A DNA stretch of 48,566 nt from Methanobacteriota archaeon (GTDB taxonomy: Archaea > Thermoplasmatota > Thermoplasmata > Methanomassiliicoccales > Methanomethylophilaceae), in contig JAEXCH010000019.1 of NCBI GenBank assembly GCA_023402275.1, forward strand, positions 1 to 48,566. The letters run 5' to 3'. Every line of letters begins with the position of its first letter. Positions within the stretch are counted from its first letter, which is position 1. Under the pieces are notes generated by a model. It saw nothing but the letters and a program-made list of their open reading frames with translations, was not told where the DNA came from and ran no database searches. The translations under genes were made by a program, and so were the position numbers. This document shows positions 33,217-41,749 of the stretch, piece after piece.

Positions 33217-33249
33217 TATAATTAAATAGATGGATAATATCGTCCAATC

Positions 33250-34554
33250 ATGGCAATACCAAAGGATATGCGAATAGATCTCCCGCCAGAGGGGATACCC
33301 AAGAAATGGTACAATCTGGCAGCCGACATTAGGCCGTTGGCCCCGCCGATGAATCCTGCGACAGGTAAACCTGCAGAACCTAAGGACTTCGAACCCATCT
33401 TCTGTAAAGAGATAATAAGGCAGGAAGGGTCGACCGAGAGATTCATCGATATACCCGAAGAGGTAAGGGACAATCTGGTCTATCTGAACCGTCCGGCACC
33501 TTTACAGAGGGCCTACAGATTAGAGAAGTATCTGAAGACCCCCGCAAAGATATACTACAAGAGAGAGGATATGAGCCCGCTCGGAAGCCACAAGGGCAAC
33601 ACCGCCCTCGCCCAAGCATATTACAATGCGGAGGCAGGCATACATACCCTTACGACCGAGACCGGTGCTGGACAGTGGGGGACCGCACTCGCGATGGTAT
33701 CCAACCTGTTCGATATCGATACGACAGTGTTCATGGTAAAAGGCAGCTATGATCAGAAACCTCTGAGAAAGATGCTGATGCATACTTACGGTGCAACCGT
33801 GTATTCTTCCCCCAGCACTCAGACGGAATTCGGAAAGAGGATGCTGAAGGAACACCCCGAGACATCCGGATCATTGGGGATAGCGATATCAGAAGCATGC
33901 GAGATGGCCGCAATGGATGAGAATATATGTTATTCTCTTGGAAGTGTGTTGAATCACGTAATGCTTCATCAGACCGTCATAGGCATTGAGGCAATGGAAC
34001 AGATGAAGATCGCAGAGATCGAGCCCGATTACATGATAGCATGTGCAGGAGGAGGATCGAACTTTGCAGGATTCACGTTCCCGATGCTAGGTGATAGGAT
34101 ACATGGTAAGAATGATTGCCAGTTCATCGCCGCAGAATCAAAGGCGGCGCCTACCATGACCGAAGGCGAGTTCAAATACGACTTCGGGGACACCGCCGGT
34201 CTGACCCCTCTCCTCATGATGTACACCCTGGGTCATGATTTCATACCCAGCAGCATTCATGCCGGAGGATTGAGATATCACGGCATGTCACCGCTGGTCT
34301 CGGCTGCTGTTGATAAGGGATTGGTAAGGCCTCAGGCATATGATCAGGCAGAGACGTTCGAGGCAGGTGTGGCCTTTGCGAGAGCAGAGGGCATAGTGCC
34401 CGCACCGGAATCATGTCATGCAATTAAGGCAACAATGGATCAGGCTCTCGAGTGCAAGAAGAACAATGAGGAAAAGACCATTGTTTTCTGTCTGTCCGGT
34501 CACGGTATGCTTGATCTATACGGCTACGAGAGATACCTCAACAACACGCTGTAA
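33250..34554 (+). CDS. trpB2: tryptophan synthase beta subunit, TrpB2 type
   Basis: It joins indole with serine to make tryptophan, using PLP. It is 434 residues, about 30-40 longer than TrpB1 because of the N-terminal extension (MRIDLPPEGIPKKWYNLAAD) diagnostic of TrpB2. The PLP lysine is Lys115 in LGSHKGNTA, the catalytic-type glutamate region is TTETGAGQWGTALA, and the phosphate loop is ACAGGGSNFAG. No trpA is nearby, which fits TrpB2's role as a stand-alone indole-salvage enzyme. The gene is monocistronic, with TGTACA boxes upstream and a hairpin downstream. Confidence 0.95.
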   Translation: MAIPKDMRIDLPPEGIPKKWYNLAADIRPLAPPMNPATGKPAEPKDFEPIFCKEIIRQEGSTERFIDIPEEVRDNLVYLNRPAPLQRAYRLEKYLKTPAKIYYKREDMSPLGSHKGNTALAQAYYNAEAGIHTLTTETGAGQWGTALAMVSNLFDIDTTVFMVKGSYDQKPLRKMLMHTYGATVYSSPSTQTEFGKRMLKEHPETSGSLGIAISEACEMAAMDENICYSLGSVLNHVMLHQTVIGIEAMEQMKIAEIEPDYMIACAGGGSNFAGFTFPMLGDRIHGKNDCQFIAAESKAAPTMTEGEFKYDFGDTAGLTPLLMMYTLGHDFIPSSIHAGGLRYHGMSPLVSAAVDKGLVRPQAYDQAETFEAGVAFARAEGIVPAPESCHAIKATMDQALECKKNNEEKTIVFCLSGHGMLDLYGYERYLNNTL

Positions 34555-34578
34555 ACATCTTTCAAACATCTATTTTCT

Positions 34579-34599
34579 TGCCCAATTTCAAATTGGGCA
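34579..34599 (+). terminator. hairpin after trpB2
   Basis: TGCCCAATTT - C - AAATTGGGCA is a perfect 10-bp inverted repeat, 25 bp past the stop, followed by a T-rich tract (TATTATTTCTCCC). Probably a terminator; the symmetry would also allow protein binding. Confidence 0.6.
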
Positions 34600-34713
34600 T
34601 GATATTATTTCTCCCTCTCTCACTCATGATCCAAGTATGATCGGAACCTTGAGAAGTATACAATTTGCAGAAGTAGTTATAATTCTAAGATAATATTCAA
34701 TAGGTAATTGAAG

Positions 34714-35178
34714 ATGAATAGGGCGACACGAGAGTTATTGATATCTCTCTTTTTATTCGTAGGAATAATAATTTCAATTTGTGCAATAAGCATATACTTG
34801 GGAATTTCTTCACAACGGGTACATTCCATTATGATCTTGTCAGTAGGTGGATTCTGCATTTATTGGGGACTTTATCTCAGATGGAGGATAAATGATGATG
34901 AAGTGGTCATTGTCAGAGATGATATCTCCGAATACTATGATCCAAAGAGAATGAAGATGGATGCCTGGAGATATCTGGTTATTCTGGGCATTGTTGGAGG
35001 ATCACTATCCTTGATATCTTATTTCTTCTCTGATTCATTCATTTTGACATGGCTTCTATTCATGGGCATGCTGGTTGGGTTATTGTTCTACAGTTTTATG
35101 TTCAATTTCAAAAAGTACCTCAAGGATCCTGAGATCCGACCGAATGTGAATTTCTGGGGCAATACCCCAAAGAAATGA
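34714..35178 (+). CDS. membrane protein with four predicted helices
   Basis: 154 residues from ATG 34714; a TTG at 34708 in frame is possible and neither start has a strong ribosome site. Hydrophobic segments are at about 8-29, 37-55, 85-105 and 110-130. A charged loop in the middle (DDEVVIVRDDISEYYDPKRM) is probably cytoplasmic. No recognised family. It lies between trpB2 and endA as a separate unit. Confidence 0.6.
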   Translation: MNRATRELLISLFLFVGIIISICAISIYLGISSQRVHSIMILSVGGFCIYWGLYLRWRINDDEVVIVRDDISEYYDPKRMKMDAWRYLVILGIVGGSLSLISYFFSDSFILTWLLFMGMLVGLLFYSFMFNFKKYLKDPEIRPNVNFWGNTPKK

Positions 35179-35260
35179 TTTTTCGATCGAGTTCACCAAT
35201 CAAAGATTAAGGCAATAGTCTGCATAACAATAAAATACGAACTACCTTTCTGTCAATTAG

Positions 35261-36310
35261 ATGCCAGGTGAATTGCAGGATGACACCGTGGTCATAAAGG
35301 ACCAGAAGGAAGGGACCCAACTATACAACAAAGGGAACTTCGGTTATCCCATGCGGGGAGGGGGTCTGGAACTCGATCTGATCGAGGCGACATTCCTGGT
35401 CGAATGCGATAGACTGGAAGTTCAAAGTAACGGCAAGAACATGTCGTTCAAGGAGATGTTCTGTCATTCATCCTCATTGGTAGAGAATTTCGACATTGCA
35501 TATCTTGTTTACAGGGATATGAGGGGACGTGGATTCGTTGTCAAAGCGGAGAGCGGGCAGTTCGATCTGTCCGTTTTCCCGAGGGGATCGACAATGAGCA
35601 ACTCCCGCCCACAGTATCTCGTGAGAGCTGTATCCGAAAGGGATGTACTCGATCTGGAGGTCTTTTCACAAGAGGTCGAGCACACCGAGAGCAAGGGAAA
35701 GAAATTGCTCTATGGGGTTGTCGACGAGGAAGGCGATCTAACATATTATCACATGTCCACCAAGGATCCCAGCGGTAAGATACTGCACACATCCTCGAAG
35801 AGTGTACCTGTCGGGAACTTGATAGGAGAGAGGATACTCGTTTTTGATGAGAAAGGGATCGAGGATCTCAGGAATGGCGGATATTACGGCAAGATGATGG
35901 GCGATATTCTGCAATTATCTATGATCGAATGCTGTTTCCTTATGGAAATGGGTGATATCGAGGTCTTTGCCTCCGATGGTAACAAGATGTCCATGGAGGA
36001 GATGGTTGATCTTGGTGTAAGGACGCAAGAGGAATTCGAACTCCGTCTGGATGCATTCAGGGACCTTAGGAAAAGAGGCATGGTCGTGAAGACCGGATTC
36101 AAGTATGGTGCTCATTTCAGGGTCTATCAGGGATCCCCGGATGATGATCATGCAAGATATCTTGTTCATTCAGTCCCGTCAACAAAGACGATGATGTGGC
36201 CGGAGATATCCAGAACAGTAAGGTTGTCCGGAGGGGTGAAGAAGGATATTCTCTTCTGTCGTTCCGGTGATCCCCTTAGGTATCTTGAGTTCAAGTGGTT
36301 CAGACCGTGA
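35261..36310 (+). CDS. endA: tRNA-splicing endonuclease, fused two-repeat form
   Basis: It cuts introns from pre-tRNA at bulge-helix-bulge sites. It is 349 residues, twice the length of the homotetrameric enzyme, so it is the two-repeat (homodimer) form. The C-terminal repeat has the catalytic set: Tyr289 (HFRVYQ), His297 (DDHARYLV) and Lys327/328 (GGVKKDI). The N-terminal repeat has the same fold pattern (FDLSVFPRG, RPQYLVRA) but lacks the Tyr and His and so is structural. It converges with hipA with no gap between stops. Confidence 0.93.
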   Translation: MPGELQDDTVVIKDQKEGTQLYNKGNFGYPMRGGGLELDLIEATFLVECDRLEVQSNGKNMSFKEMFCHSSSLVENFDIAYLVYRDMRGRGFVVKAESGQFDLSVFPRGSTMSNSRPQYLVRAVSERDVLDLEVFSQEVEHTESKGKKLLYGVVDEEGDLTYYHMSTKDPSGKILHTSSKSVPVGNLIGERILVFDEKGIEDLRNGGYYGKMMGDILQLSMIECCFLMEMGDIEVFASDGNKMSMEEMVDLGVRTQEEFELRLDAFRDLRKRGMVVKTGFKYGAHFRVYQGSPDDDHARYLVHSVPSTKTMMWPEISRTVRLSGGVKKDILFCRSGDPLRYLEFKWFRP

Positions 36311-37573
36311 TCATAGGTCCTTGAGCAATTTTTCATCTATGAGATCGGCAACATCCTTTGGAACACCTGCTTCCTTTGCGAAGTATTGCCACTTGTTTGC
36401 TGCGGATATGGTCCTATCGATAATGTCATCGGCTTTGTCTATGTTCATATTATGGGCGAACTCCTTCATATCGGTACGATCGATGTTCTCTGTCTTCCCA
36501 TTGATAGACATCTGGTGTCTCCTCATCCAGAAGTTGTCCGGATCGAACGCATAAGTGATATCATATGCCGGCGAGACCCTCCACTTCTTATCCTTACCAT
36601 ACAGGAATGAGAAGTTCTTTGTGTGATCGTCCTGATTCCTCATTATGACGTTGAATACCATCCTTTTGAACATTTGTTTCTGATCGATATATGGTATGTG
36701 CATTCTACGCATTGCGGCGAACACATCCTCATACGAGTATCTTCCTGGCATCATATAATCGAAATGTGCCAGTGAACATAAGGTCTGCATATGCACCTTT
36801 TCATTTCCGACCCTATCGAATCTTTTTGTCATGAAGTGTGCTGACCCTTTGGAGGTCTCAAGTAAACGGCATTCTTCCATGTCGATGCCGCATTCCTTTG
36901 CAATGTTATGATAAGCATACTCTATGCGACAGTATCCTCTTCTTCCGTCTCTTGATTCAGTGTCGAATTTCAATATCCAATGTTCGTATCCGGGGGGGAG
37001 ATCAAATTGTCCACTGCATATCTCCATGGTCTTTTCGTTAAGGCCGATGACAGCCTTGGGGCGAGCGCCGCCGGCCGATGTACCGACCTGTATCAGTTCC
37101 TGGAGTCCTGTTTCGTTGAGATCTGTATGTAAGTTCCCTCTTTCTTCCGTAATATTCGATGCAAGGGAGGCTAAGAGATCAACATCTATTTTGCTGATCC
37201 TACTCTTATCCTTTACCGATGGTTCGTATTCCAATGCCCCCATACCTCTTTTCCCCACGTAGCACAATTTATCCAGAGGGGTGAAATCATATGCGGGCAT
37301 CTTGTTCATGCTCAGCCAGACATCTATAAGGGAATTTCCGAATTTATCAGGAAGGGAGTCGGATAACATACCTGGAAGTCCCTGATAGGTCTCCCTGTTC
37401 AGTCCTTCAAATCTGAATGGCCTATCGATCAGGGGCATCGTCAGTGGGGAAAGGTCGTATCCTTTACCAAGGAACGACGGATCATATCTGAATACGGCAC
37501 AGTTCAGTCTCTCATCCCATGATGCGAAACCGACCGTATCATTCCAGATCCTTATCTCAGTGATTATGTTCAT
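36311..37573 (-). CDS. hipA: HipA-like serine/threonine kinase toxin
   Basis: 420 residues. HipA toxins phosphorylate translation targets such as glutamyl-tRNA synthetase and cause growth arrest. Visible motifs are the N-terminal VGFASWDERLNCAVFRYDPS and LPGMLSDSLPDKFGN, the ATP-binding GTSAGGARPKA (164-174), the catalytic loop NQDDHTKN (313-320) and the metal-binding SPAYDITYA (335-342). All kinase residues look present. Its ATG overlaps the hipB stop by 4 bp, typical of a toxin-antitoxin pair. HipA is common in bacteria and much less so in archaea, so transfer is likely. Confidence 0.9.
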   Translation of the reverse strand: MNIITEIRIWNDTVGFASWDERLNCAVFRYDPSFLGKGYDLSPLTMPLIDRPFRFEGLNRETYQGLPGMLSDSLPDKFGNSLIDVWLSMNKMPAYDFTPLDKLCYVGKRGMGALEYEPSVKDKSRISKIDVDLLASLASNITEERGNLHTDLNETGLQELIQVGTSAGGARPKAVIGLNEKTMEICSGQFDLPPGYEHWILKFDTESRDGRRGYCRIEYAYHNIAKECGIDMEECRLLETSKGSAHFMTKRFDRVGNEKVHMQTLCSLAHFDYMMPGRYSYEDVFAAMRRMHIPYIDQKQMFKRMVFNVIMRNQDDHTKNFSFLYGKDKKWRVSPAYDITYAFDPDNFWMRRHQMSINGKTENIDRTDMKEFAHNMNIDKADDIIDRTISAANKWQYFAKEAGVPKDVADLIDEKLLKDL

Positions 37574-37890
37574 GATCTTCTCCGGCTAGCTTTTTTTGGA
37601 ATGTTGCCCTGACGTTTTGCCAGAACAATGGGGTCGATACTCTCCTCTTCGATGAATGACCCTATCTCCTGCAGCATATCCAATCCTCTGAGTATGCTTA
37701 TGAATGTAAGAAGGGTCATATTCTTACCGCTTTCAGCATCACCTATGGTCTTGACGTGAACCCCGGTCCTGTTCTGAAGCTCCTCTCGAGTGATGTTCTC
37801 ATTCAATCTCGCGGTCTTCAATTTAGCACCGATCCGTTTGAGTATATCCGTATCCGAAAGAGCATAGATGTCATTGAGATATTGTTGCAT
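37570..37890 (-). CDS. hipB: HipB-like antitoxin / HTH repressor
   Basis: 106 residues. It has a Xre-type helix-turn-helix at about 19-75 (IGAKLKTARLNENITREELQ, then VHVKTIGDAESG) and a charged tail ending in KKASRRRS. In hipBA systems HipB binds palindromes upstream of its own gene and neutralises HipA. Upstream here (37911-37951) are palindromic AT-rich sites, supporting autoregulation. The overlap with hipA gives translational coupling. Confidence 0.88.
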   Translation of the reverse strand: MQQYLNDIYALSDTDILKRIGAKLKTARLNENITREELQNRTGVHVKTIGDAESGKNMTLLTFISILRGLDMLQEIGSFIEEESIDPIVLAKRQGNIPKKASRRRS

Positions 37891-37910
37891 TTCATATGAA
37901 TATGGGATTC

Positions 37911-37951
37911 ATAGTTAATAATTATTGTTAATAACATAACTTATAAGTTAT
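37911..37951 (-). promoter_or_regulatory. palindromic operator region upstream of hipB
   Basis: A perfect 16-bp palindrome ATAACTTATAAGTTAT at 37936-37951 and, beside it, a repeated GTTAAT/GTTAATAAC motif (37915-37935). Both lie within 60 bp of the hipB start. HipB is the likely ligand, by analogy with known hipBA loci. Confidence 0.5.
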
Positions 37952-38029
37952 TTAAAACTAAAAAAATGCATTTTACATAACATAAAAGTCATGTAAATTT
38001 GAAAAAGGAATTTGTTTGAAGATGTTTTA

Positions 38030-38962
38030 TCACAGAGTGATCTCGATACCGAGTTTCTCTGTGAGTTCCTTGTATCTGTTACGGATGGTTACCTCAGTGA
38101 CCCCGGCGACATCCGCCACTTCCCTCTGAGTCCTGCGTTCGTTGCACAGGATGGATGAGATGTATATCGCCGCAGCGGCAACTCCCGTAGGTCCTCTTCC
38201 TGAGGTGAGTTCCTTCTCGGAAGCATCCTTCAGGATCTCCGCTGCCTTGCTCTGGACCTCTCCGCTCAGTTTGAGTTCGGAGCAGAACCTCTGAACATAG
38301 TCCTGAGGTTTGGTGGGCATCAGCTTGAGCTTGAGCTCACGGGTCATGAACCTGTATGTACGGCCGATCTCCTTCCTTCCGACACGGCTTGAGCTTGCAA
38401 CCTCGTCCAATGTCCTTGGGACACCACACTGTCTGCATGCCGCATAGAGTGAAGCTGCCACAACACCCTCGATCGATCTTCCTCTGATCAGGTTCTTGTT
38501 GACCGCTTTCCTGTAGATCATAGCTGCCGTCTCCCTGACATTCCTGGGGAGACCCATTGCGGATGCCATCCTGTCAAGCTCCGAGAGCGCAAAGGCAAGG
38601 TTCCTTTCTGTGGCGTTGGAGACACGGATCCTTCTCTGCCACTTTCTGAGCCTATACAACTGGGCCCTGTTCCTTGTAGGTATGCTCTTTCCGTAGCTGT
38701 CCTTGTTCTTCCAGGATATCTCGGTCGAGAGACCCTTGTCGTGGATCGTATATGTCATCGGGGCACCGGTACGCGCCCTCTTCTCACCCTGTTCGACATC
38801 GAAGGCCCTCCATTCGGGCCCCTGATCTATGAACTGATCGTCCAGGACCAGTCCGCAGTCCTCGCACAGGAGTTCTCCTCTTTCATAGTCACGCACCAAG
38901 TGGTGACTTCCGCATTCGGGACAGACCTCAATCTCTTCTGTTCCTTCTCTTGTCTTTGCCAT
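38030..38962 (-). CDS. tfb: transcription initiation factor TFB
   Basis: It recruits RNA polymerase to TBP-bound promoters. From ATG 38962 it has 310 residues. That start has AAGGAGG upstream; an in-frame ATG at 39028 would add 22 residues with no ribosome site and overlap gar1 further. The zinc ribbon has Cys14/Cys17 and Cys33/Cys36 (CPECG, CEDCG). The B-finger/linker (DQGPEWRAFDVEQGEKRART) follows, then two cyclin repeats (about 110-200 and 205-300). The gene overlaps the end of gar1 by 35 bp, a linkage often seen in archaea. Confidence 0.95.
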   Translation of the reverse strand: MAKTREGTEEIEVCPECGSHHLVRDYERGELLCEDCGLVLDDQFIDQGPEWRAFDVEQGEKRARTGAPMTYTIHDKGLSTEISWKNKDSYGKSIPTRNRAQLYRLRKWQRRIRVSNATERNLAFALSELDRMASAMGLPRNVRETAAMIYRKAVNKNLIRGRSIEGVVAASLYAACRQCGVPRTLDEVASSSRVGRKEIGRTYRFMTRELKLKLMPTKPQDYVQRFCSELKLSGEVQSKAAEILKDASEKELTSGRGPTGVAAAAIYISSILCNERRTQREVADVAGVTEVTIRNRYKELTEKLGIEITL

Positions 38963-39200
38963 TATGAGTCCTCCTTGTTGTGTATAGTTCCTTCCCCAGC
39001 AGTCCGTCCAACATGGCAGGGTCATCAACCGTCACCGAAATGTATGGTTCATCCACTGGTCCGAATATACGCTTGACAGTTCCTATCTTGTTCCTATCGG
39101 AATCAAAAACCGGATTTCCCATATCCGGGATCTCGGGCGAACCCATCACCACGATCTTTCCGTTATCGGCGATACCGTCCACGATCCCTAAAATTTCCAT
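38928..39200 (-). CDS. gar1: Gar1-like H/ACA RNP protein
   Basis: A 90-residue beta-barrel protein of the H/ACA guide RNP that makes pseudouridine in rRNA. Characteristic parts are LGIVDGIADNGKIVVMG, GNPVFDSDRNKIGTVKRIFG and PVDEPYISVTV, with a basic tail (TRRTHNGKDKRRNRRD). The start has GAGGAA upstream. It lies ahead of tfb on one transcript. Confidence 0.88.
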   Translation of the reverse strand: MEILGIVDGIADNGKIVVMGSPEIPDMGNPVFDSDRNKIGTVKRIFGPVDEPYISVTVDDPAMLDGLLGKELYTTRRTHNGKDKRRNRRD

Positions 39201-39222
39201 GTTAATATTCCTCTAGACAAAG

Positions 39223-39242
39223 GTTCTATCTTAATATAGAAC
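39223..39242 (-). promoter_or_regulatory. inverted repeat at the gar1-tfb promoter
   Basis: GTTCTAT - CTTAAT - ATAGAAC, two perfect 7-bp arms. A TATA-like TTTAAATATTATATATG lies just upstream on the minus strand (39250-39266), placing the repeat at the expected start of transcription. It could be an operator for the TFB operon; this is inference from position. Confidence 0.4.
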
Positions 39243-39478
39243 AGTACACATATATAATATTTAAACGTTGGGGTTTAATTTAATAAGGATAAGCTTTCTT
39301 ATATAATTGCATAACCGTTATTTTTAGGCAGTAACAGTACAAATATAGGATATCTCATCCATCCATATAACCTTTGTCACCCGGAATTCCTTCGAATAAT
39401 GTAAAAAGTTTAATAATAACAATCATGTATCAGTGCCAGCCGTATTCGTAAAACGAATTGAAATGGAGGTTTAGAAAA

Positions 39479-39787
39479 ATGGATCTTGATATCTGGAGTT
39501 TCCTGACGATTATCATCTTCGTGTTCGCATTGGTCATGATGATCGCAGGTATTTTCTCGGCTTATTTCGGAGCCGGAAGGAACAGGGCATACGGCGGTGC
39601 TATATTCGCTGTCGGGTTGATCGTGTGCCTTGTGTGGGCGTATCTGGTCGGTTTCAGCGGAATAGAGCCGTTCGACAGTGTCCACGCATGGGAAGTAATG
39701 CGCGACGCGATCATAAATCTGATCGCAGTGCTGATCGGTGCCCTTATTGCCATTGGTATCTTCCTTGTGGTAGTATTGAAAAGCTGA
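39479..39787 (+). CDS. membrane protein with three predicted helices
   Basis: 102 residues from ATG 39479, chosen for GGAGGT 8 nt upstream over a weaker start at 39458. Helices are at about 6-28, 36-58 and 80-101. The loop between the second and third is SGIEPFDSVHAWEVMRDA. No family recognised. It is monocistronic and followed by a clear terminator. Confidence 0.7.
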   Translation: MDLDIWSFLTIIIFVFALVMMIAGIFSAYFGAGRNRAYGGAIFAVGLIVCLVWAYLVGFSGIEPFDSVHAWEVMRDAIINLIAVLIGALIAIGIFLVVVLKS

Positions 39788-39821
39788 AACTTCAGATAAT
39801 GGGTTTCTAACTAAACACATT

Positions 39822-39850
39822 CCACCGATATAACATTCGGTGGGTTTTTA
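39822..39850 (+). terminator. terminator after the three-helix membrane protein gene
   Basis: CCACCGA/TCGGTGG stem at 39822-39843 with an 8-nt loop, followed by GTTTTTATT. Confidence 0.8.
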
Positions 39851-39875
39851 TTCTTTAATTGAGTGAGCATCAACA

Positions 39876-40340
39876 ATGCAAAAGGTCTTCATCATAATGG
39901 GCAGCAAGAGCGACATGCCTGTGGCCGAGAAAGCTATCGCCATACTCAAGAGATTCGATATCGATTATGATATCGCAGTGGCATCGGCACACAGAACACC
40001 CGGCAGGGTACAGGAACTTGTAGAGAGGTCGGAAGCCGATGTGTTCATTGCCATAGCCGGACTATCGGCGGCGTTGCCAGGGGTCGTTGCGGCACATACA
40101 TGCAAACCAGTGATCGGAGTTCCGGTGAGCGGGAATCTGAACATGGATGCTTTGTTGTCCGTGGTCCAGATGCCGCCAGGCATTCCTGTTGCGGCCGTAG
40201 GCCTTGACAGAGGGGACAACGCAGCTATTCTCGCGGTCGAGATATTCAGTCTTGTGGATTCTACTCTGTATAGCAAGATGAAGGAGTACAGAGAGGAGAT
40301 GGCACAGAAGGTCATCTCGGATTCAGAGCAGGTGGCTTGA
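39876..40340 (+). CDS. purE: PurE, N5-CAIR mutase / AIR carboxylase
   Basis: It carries out the carboxylation step of purine synthesis (to CAIR). It is 154 residues. The phosphate loop is GSKSDMP (9-15), the catalytic histidine is His39 in SAHRTP (37-42), and AGLSAALPGVVAAHT and VQMPPGIPVAAVGLDRGDNA complete the active site. It is 1 bp from the GMP synthase subunit gene, so purine genes are grouped here. Confidence 0.92.
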   Translation: MQKVFIIMGSKSDMPVAEKAIAILKRFDIDYDIAVASAHRTPGRVQELVERSEADVFIAIAGLSAALPGVVAAHTCKPVIGVPVSGNLNMDALLSVVQMPPGIPVAAVGLDRGDNAAILAVEIFSLVDSTLYSKMKEYREEMAQKVISDSEQVA

Positions 40341-40341
40341 T

Positions 40342-41289
40342 ATGTTCGGAGCAGAGGATTTCATCAATGAGGCGGTAGAGGACCTGAAGGTAAAGATCCC
40401 GGGGAAAGCGATAATAGCATGCTCCGGAGGAGTGGACAGCATGGTAGCTGCCACACTCACTAGCAAAGCTATCGGCGACAGACTACTTGCGGTCTATGTC
40501 GACACGGGCCTTATGAGAAAAGGCGAGACCGAGGAGGTCCGCGGAATGCTTGAGGACACGGATATCAACTTCAGGATCGTTGATGCGTCCGAGGAGTTCT
40601 TCGAACATTTGAAAGGTGTCACGGATCCCGAACAGAAGAGGAAGACCATCGGCGAGAGGTTCATAAGGGTATTCGAAAGGGAAGCAAAGACATTCGGATC
40701 GGAATACCTTGTACAAGGAACGATAGCTCCTGACTGGATAGAATCCGGGGATGGAGTAAGGGATACGATCAAATCACATCATAATGTAGGCGGACTTCCC
40801 AAGGAGATGGGGATGACAGTGGTCGAGCCCCTTAGGGATCTTTACAAGGATGAGGTAAGGGAGATAGCAAGGGCCTTGGGCGTAAGATCGTCTGAAAGGC
40901 AACCGTTCCCCGGTCCGGCACTGGCGGTCAGATGCCTTGCCGAGGTGAACCCTGAGAACATCGAGATCGTAAGGGAAGCATGTTACATCGTTGAGGATGA
41001 ACTGAGGGCCGCTGCCAAAGAGGGTAAGATGGAGATCCCGTGGCAGTATTTTGCTGTTCTCCTACCGACAAGATCCGTAGGGGTCCAGGGGGACAGAAGG
41101 GCATACGGAAGGACGATCGCGATAAGAGCGGTATCCTCAATAGACGGAATGACCGCCACATACTCCAAGATACCGTTGGAGATACTTGATAGGATATCGA
41201 CCAGGATCACGAACACGATGAAGGATCAGGTCAACCGCGTCGTATACGACATAACGAACAAACCTCCGGCAACCATAGAGTGGGAATGA
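40342..41289 (+). CDS. guaAb: GMP synthase subunit B (ATP pyrophosphatase)
   Basis: It activates XMP with ATP and aminates it to GMP with ammonia from the amidotransferase subunit. It is 315 residues. The PP-loop is SGGVDS at 28-33. The C-terminal dimerisation/XMP-binding part is present (PFPGPALAVRCLAEVNPENI and the end ITNKPPATIEWE). In bacteria and eukaryotes it is fused to the amidotransferase; here the partner is a separate gene 460 bp downstream (41750). Confidence 0.95.
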   Translation: MFGAEDFINEAVEDLKVKIPGKAIIACSGGVDSMVAATLTSKAIGDRLLAVYVDTGLMRKGETEEVRGMLEDTDINFRIVDASEEFFEHLKGVTDPEQKRKTIGERFIRVFEREAKTFGSEYLVQGTIAPDWIESGDGVRDTIKSHHNVGGLPKEMGMTVVEPLRDLYKDEVREIARALGVRSSERQPFPGPALAVRCLAEVNPENIEIVREACYIVEDELRAAAKEGKMEIPWQYFAVLLPTRSVGVQGDRRAYGRTIAIRAVSSIDGMTATYSKIPLEILDRISTRITNTMKDQVNRVVYDITNKPPATIEWE

Positions 41290-41295
41290 TCCCAC

Positions 41296-41637
41296 TCAAT
41301 CCAGATGGTTCTCGTTAACCGATATCTCGTCCGTTGCTTCGATCTTGAATATCACAGGTCTGAGGCCGTCATTGCAGCTGCATATGGCAACTCCCGGTGT
41401 CTTGATCCAGTCTCCGTAGTAGAACAGTCCGTTCTCTGCGCCGTGAGACAGTGCGAACACATATTGATACATGGCCTTCCATGCCTCATCGCACAATCCA
41501 TCCGGTTTAGCATGATCCGCATAATAGGTCTGGCCCGCCTTATGCATGGGGCATGGCCCTATGCCGTCAACCCCGAACTCGTCAGAGAGTTCTTTGTCAA
41601 AGGTCGTCTTCAACACTGTTATCTTGCATTTCTTCAT
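41296..41637 (-). CDS. TIGR04076-family protein
   Basis: 113 residues from ATG 41637, which has AGGTGG about 5 nt upstream. The pattern matches the small TIGR04076 family: a start of KKCKITVLKTTFDKEL, then GPCPMHKAGQTYY, LCDEAWKAMYQYVFALSHG and the end ISVNENHLD. Conserved Cys residues (GPCPMH, AICSC) suggest metal or redox chemistry, but the function is unknown. It sits between the two GMP synthase genes on the opposite strand. Confidence 0.8.
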   Translation of the reverse strand: MKKCKITVLKTTFDKELSDEFGVDGIGPCPMHKAGQTYYADHAKPDGLCDEAWKAMYQYVFALSHGAENGLFYYGDWIKTPGVAICSCNDGLRPVIFKIEATDEISVNENHLD

Positions 41638-41749
41638 CGAACCACCTGTTTCTGTCATGCCTTGTTCGTTTAAACATTTGCTTTTCAGCTTCTAACCTAA
41701 AGAACTCAATGACCAATCATATTAAATCGAAAATGCAGTATTATCGGCA

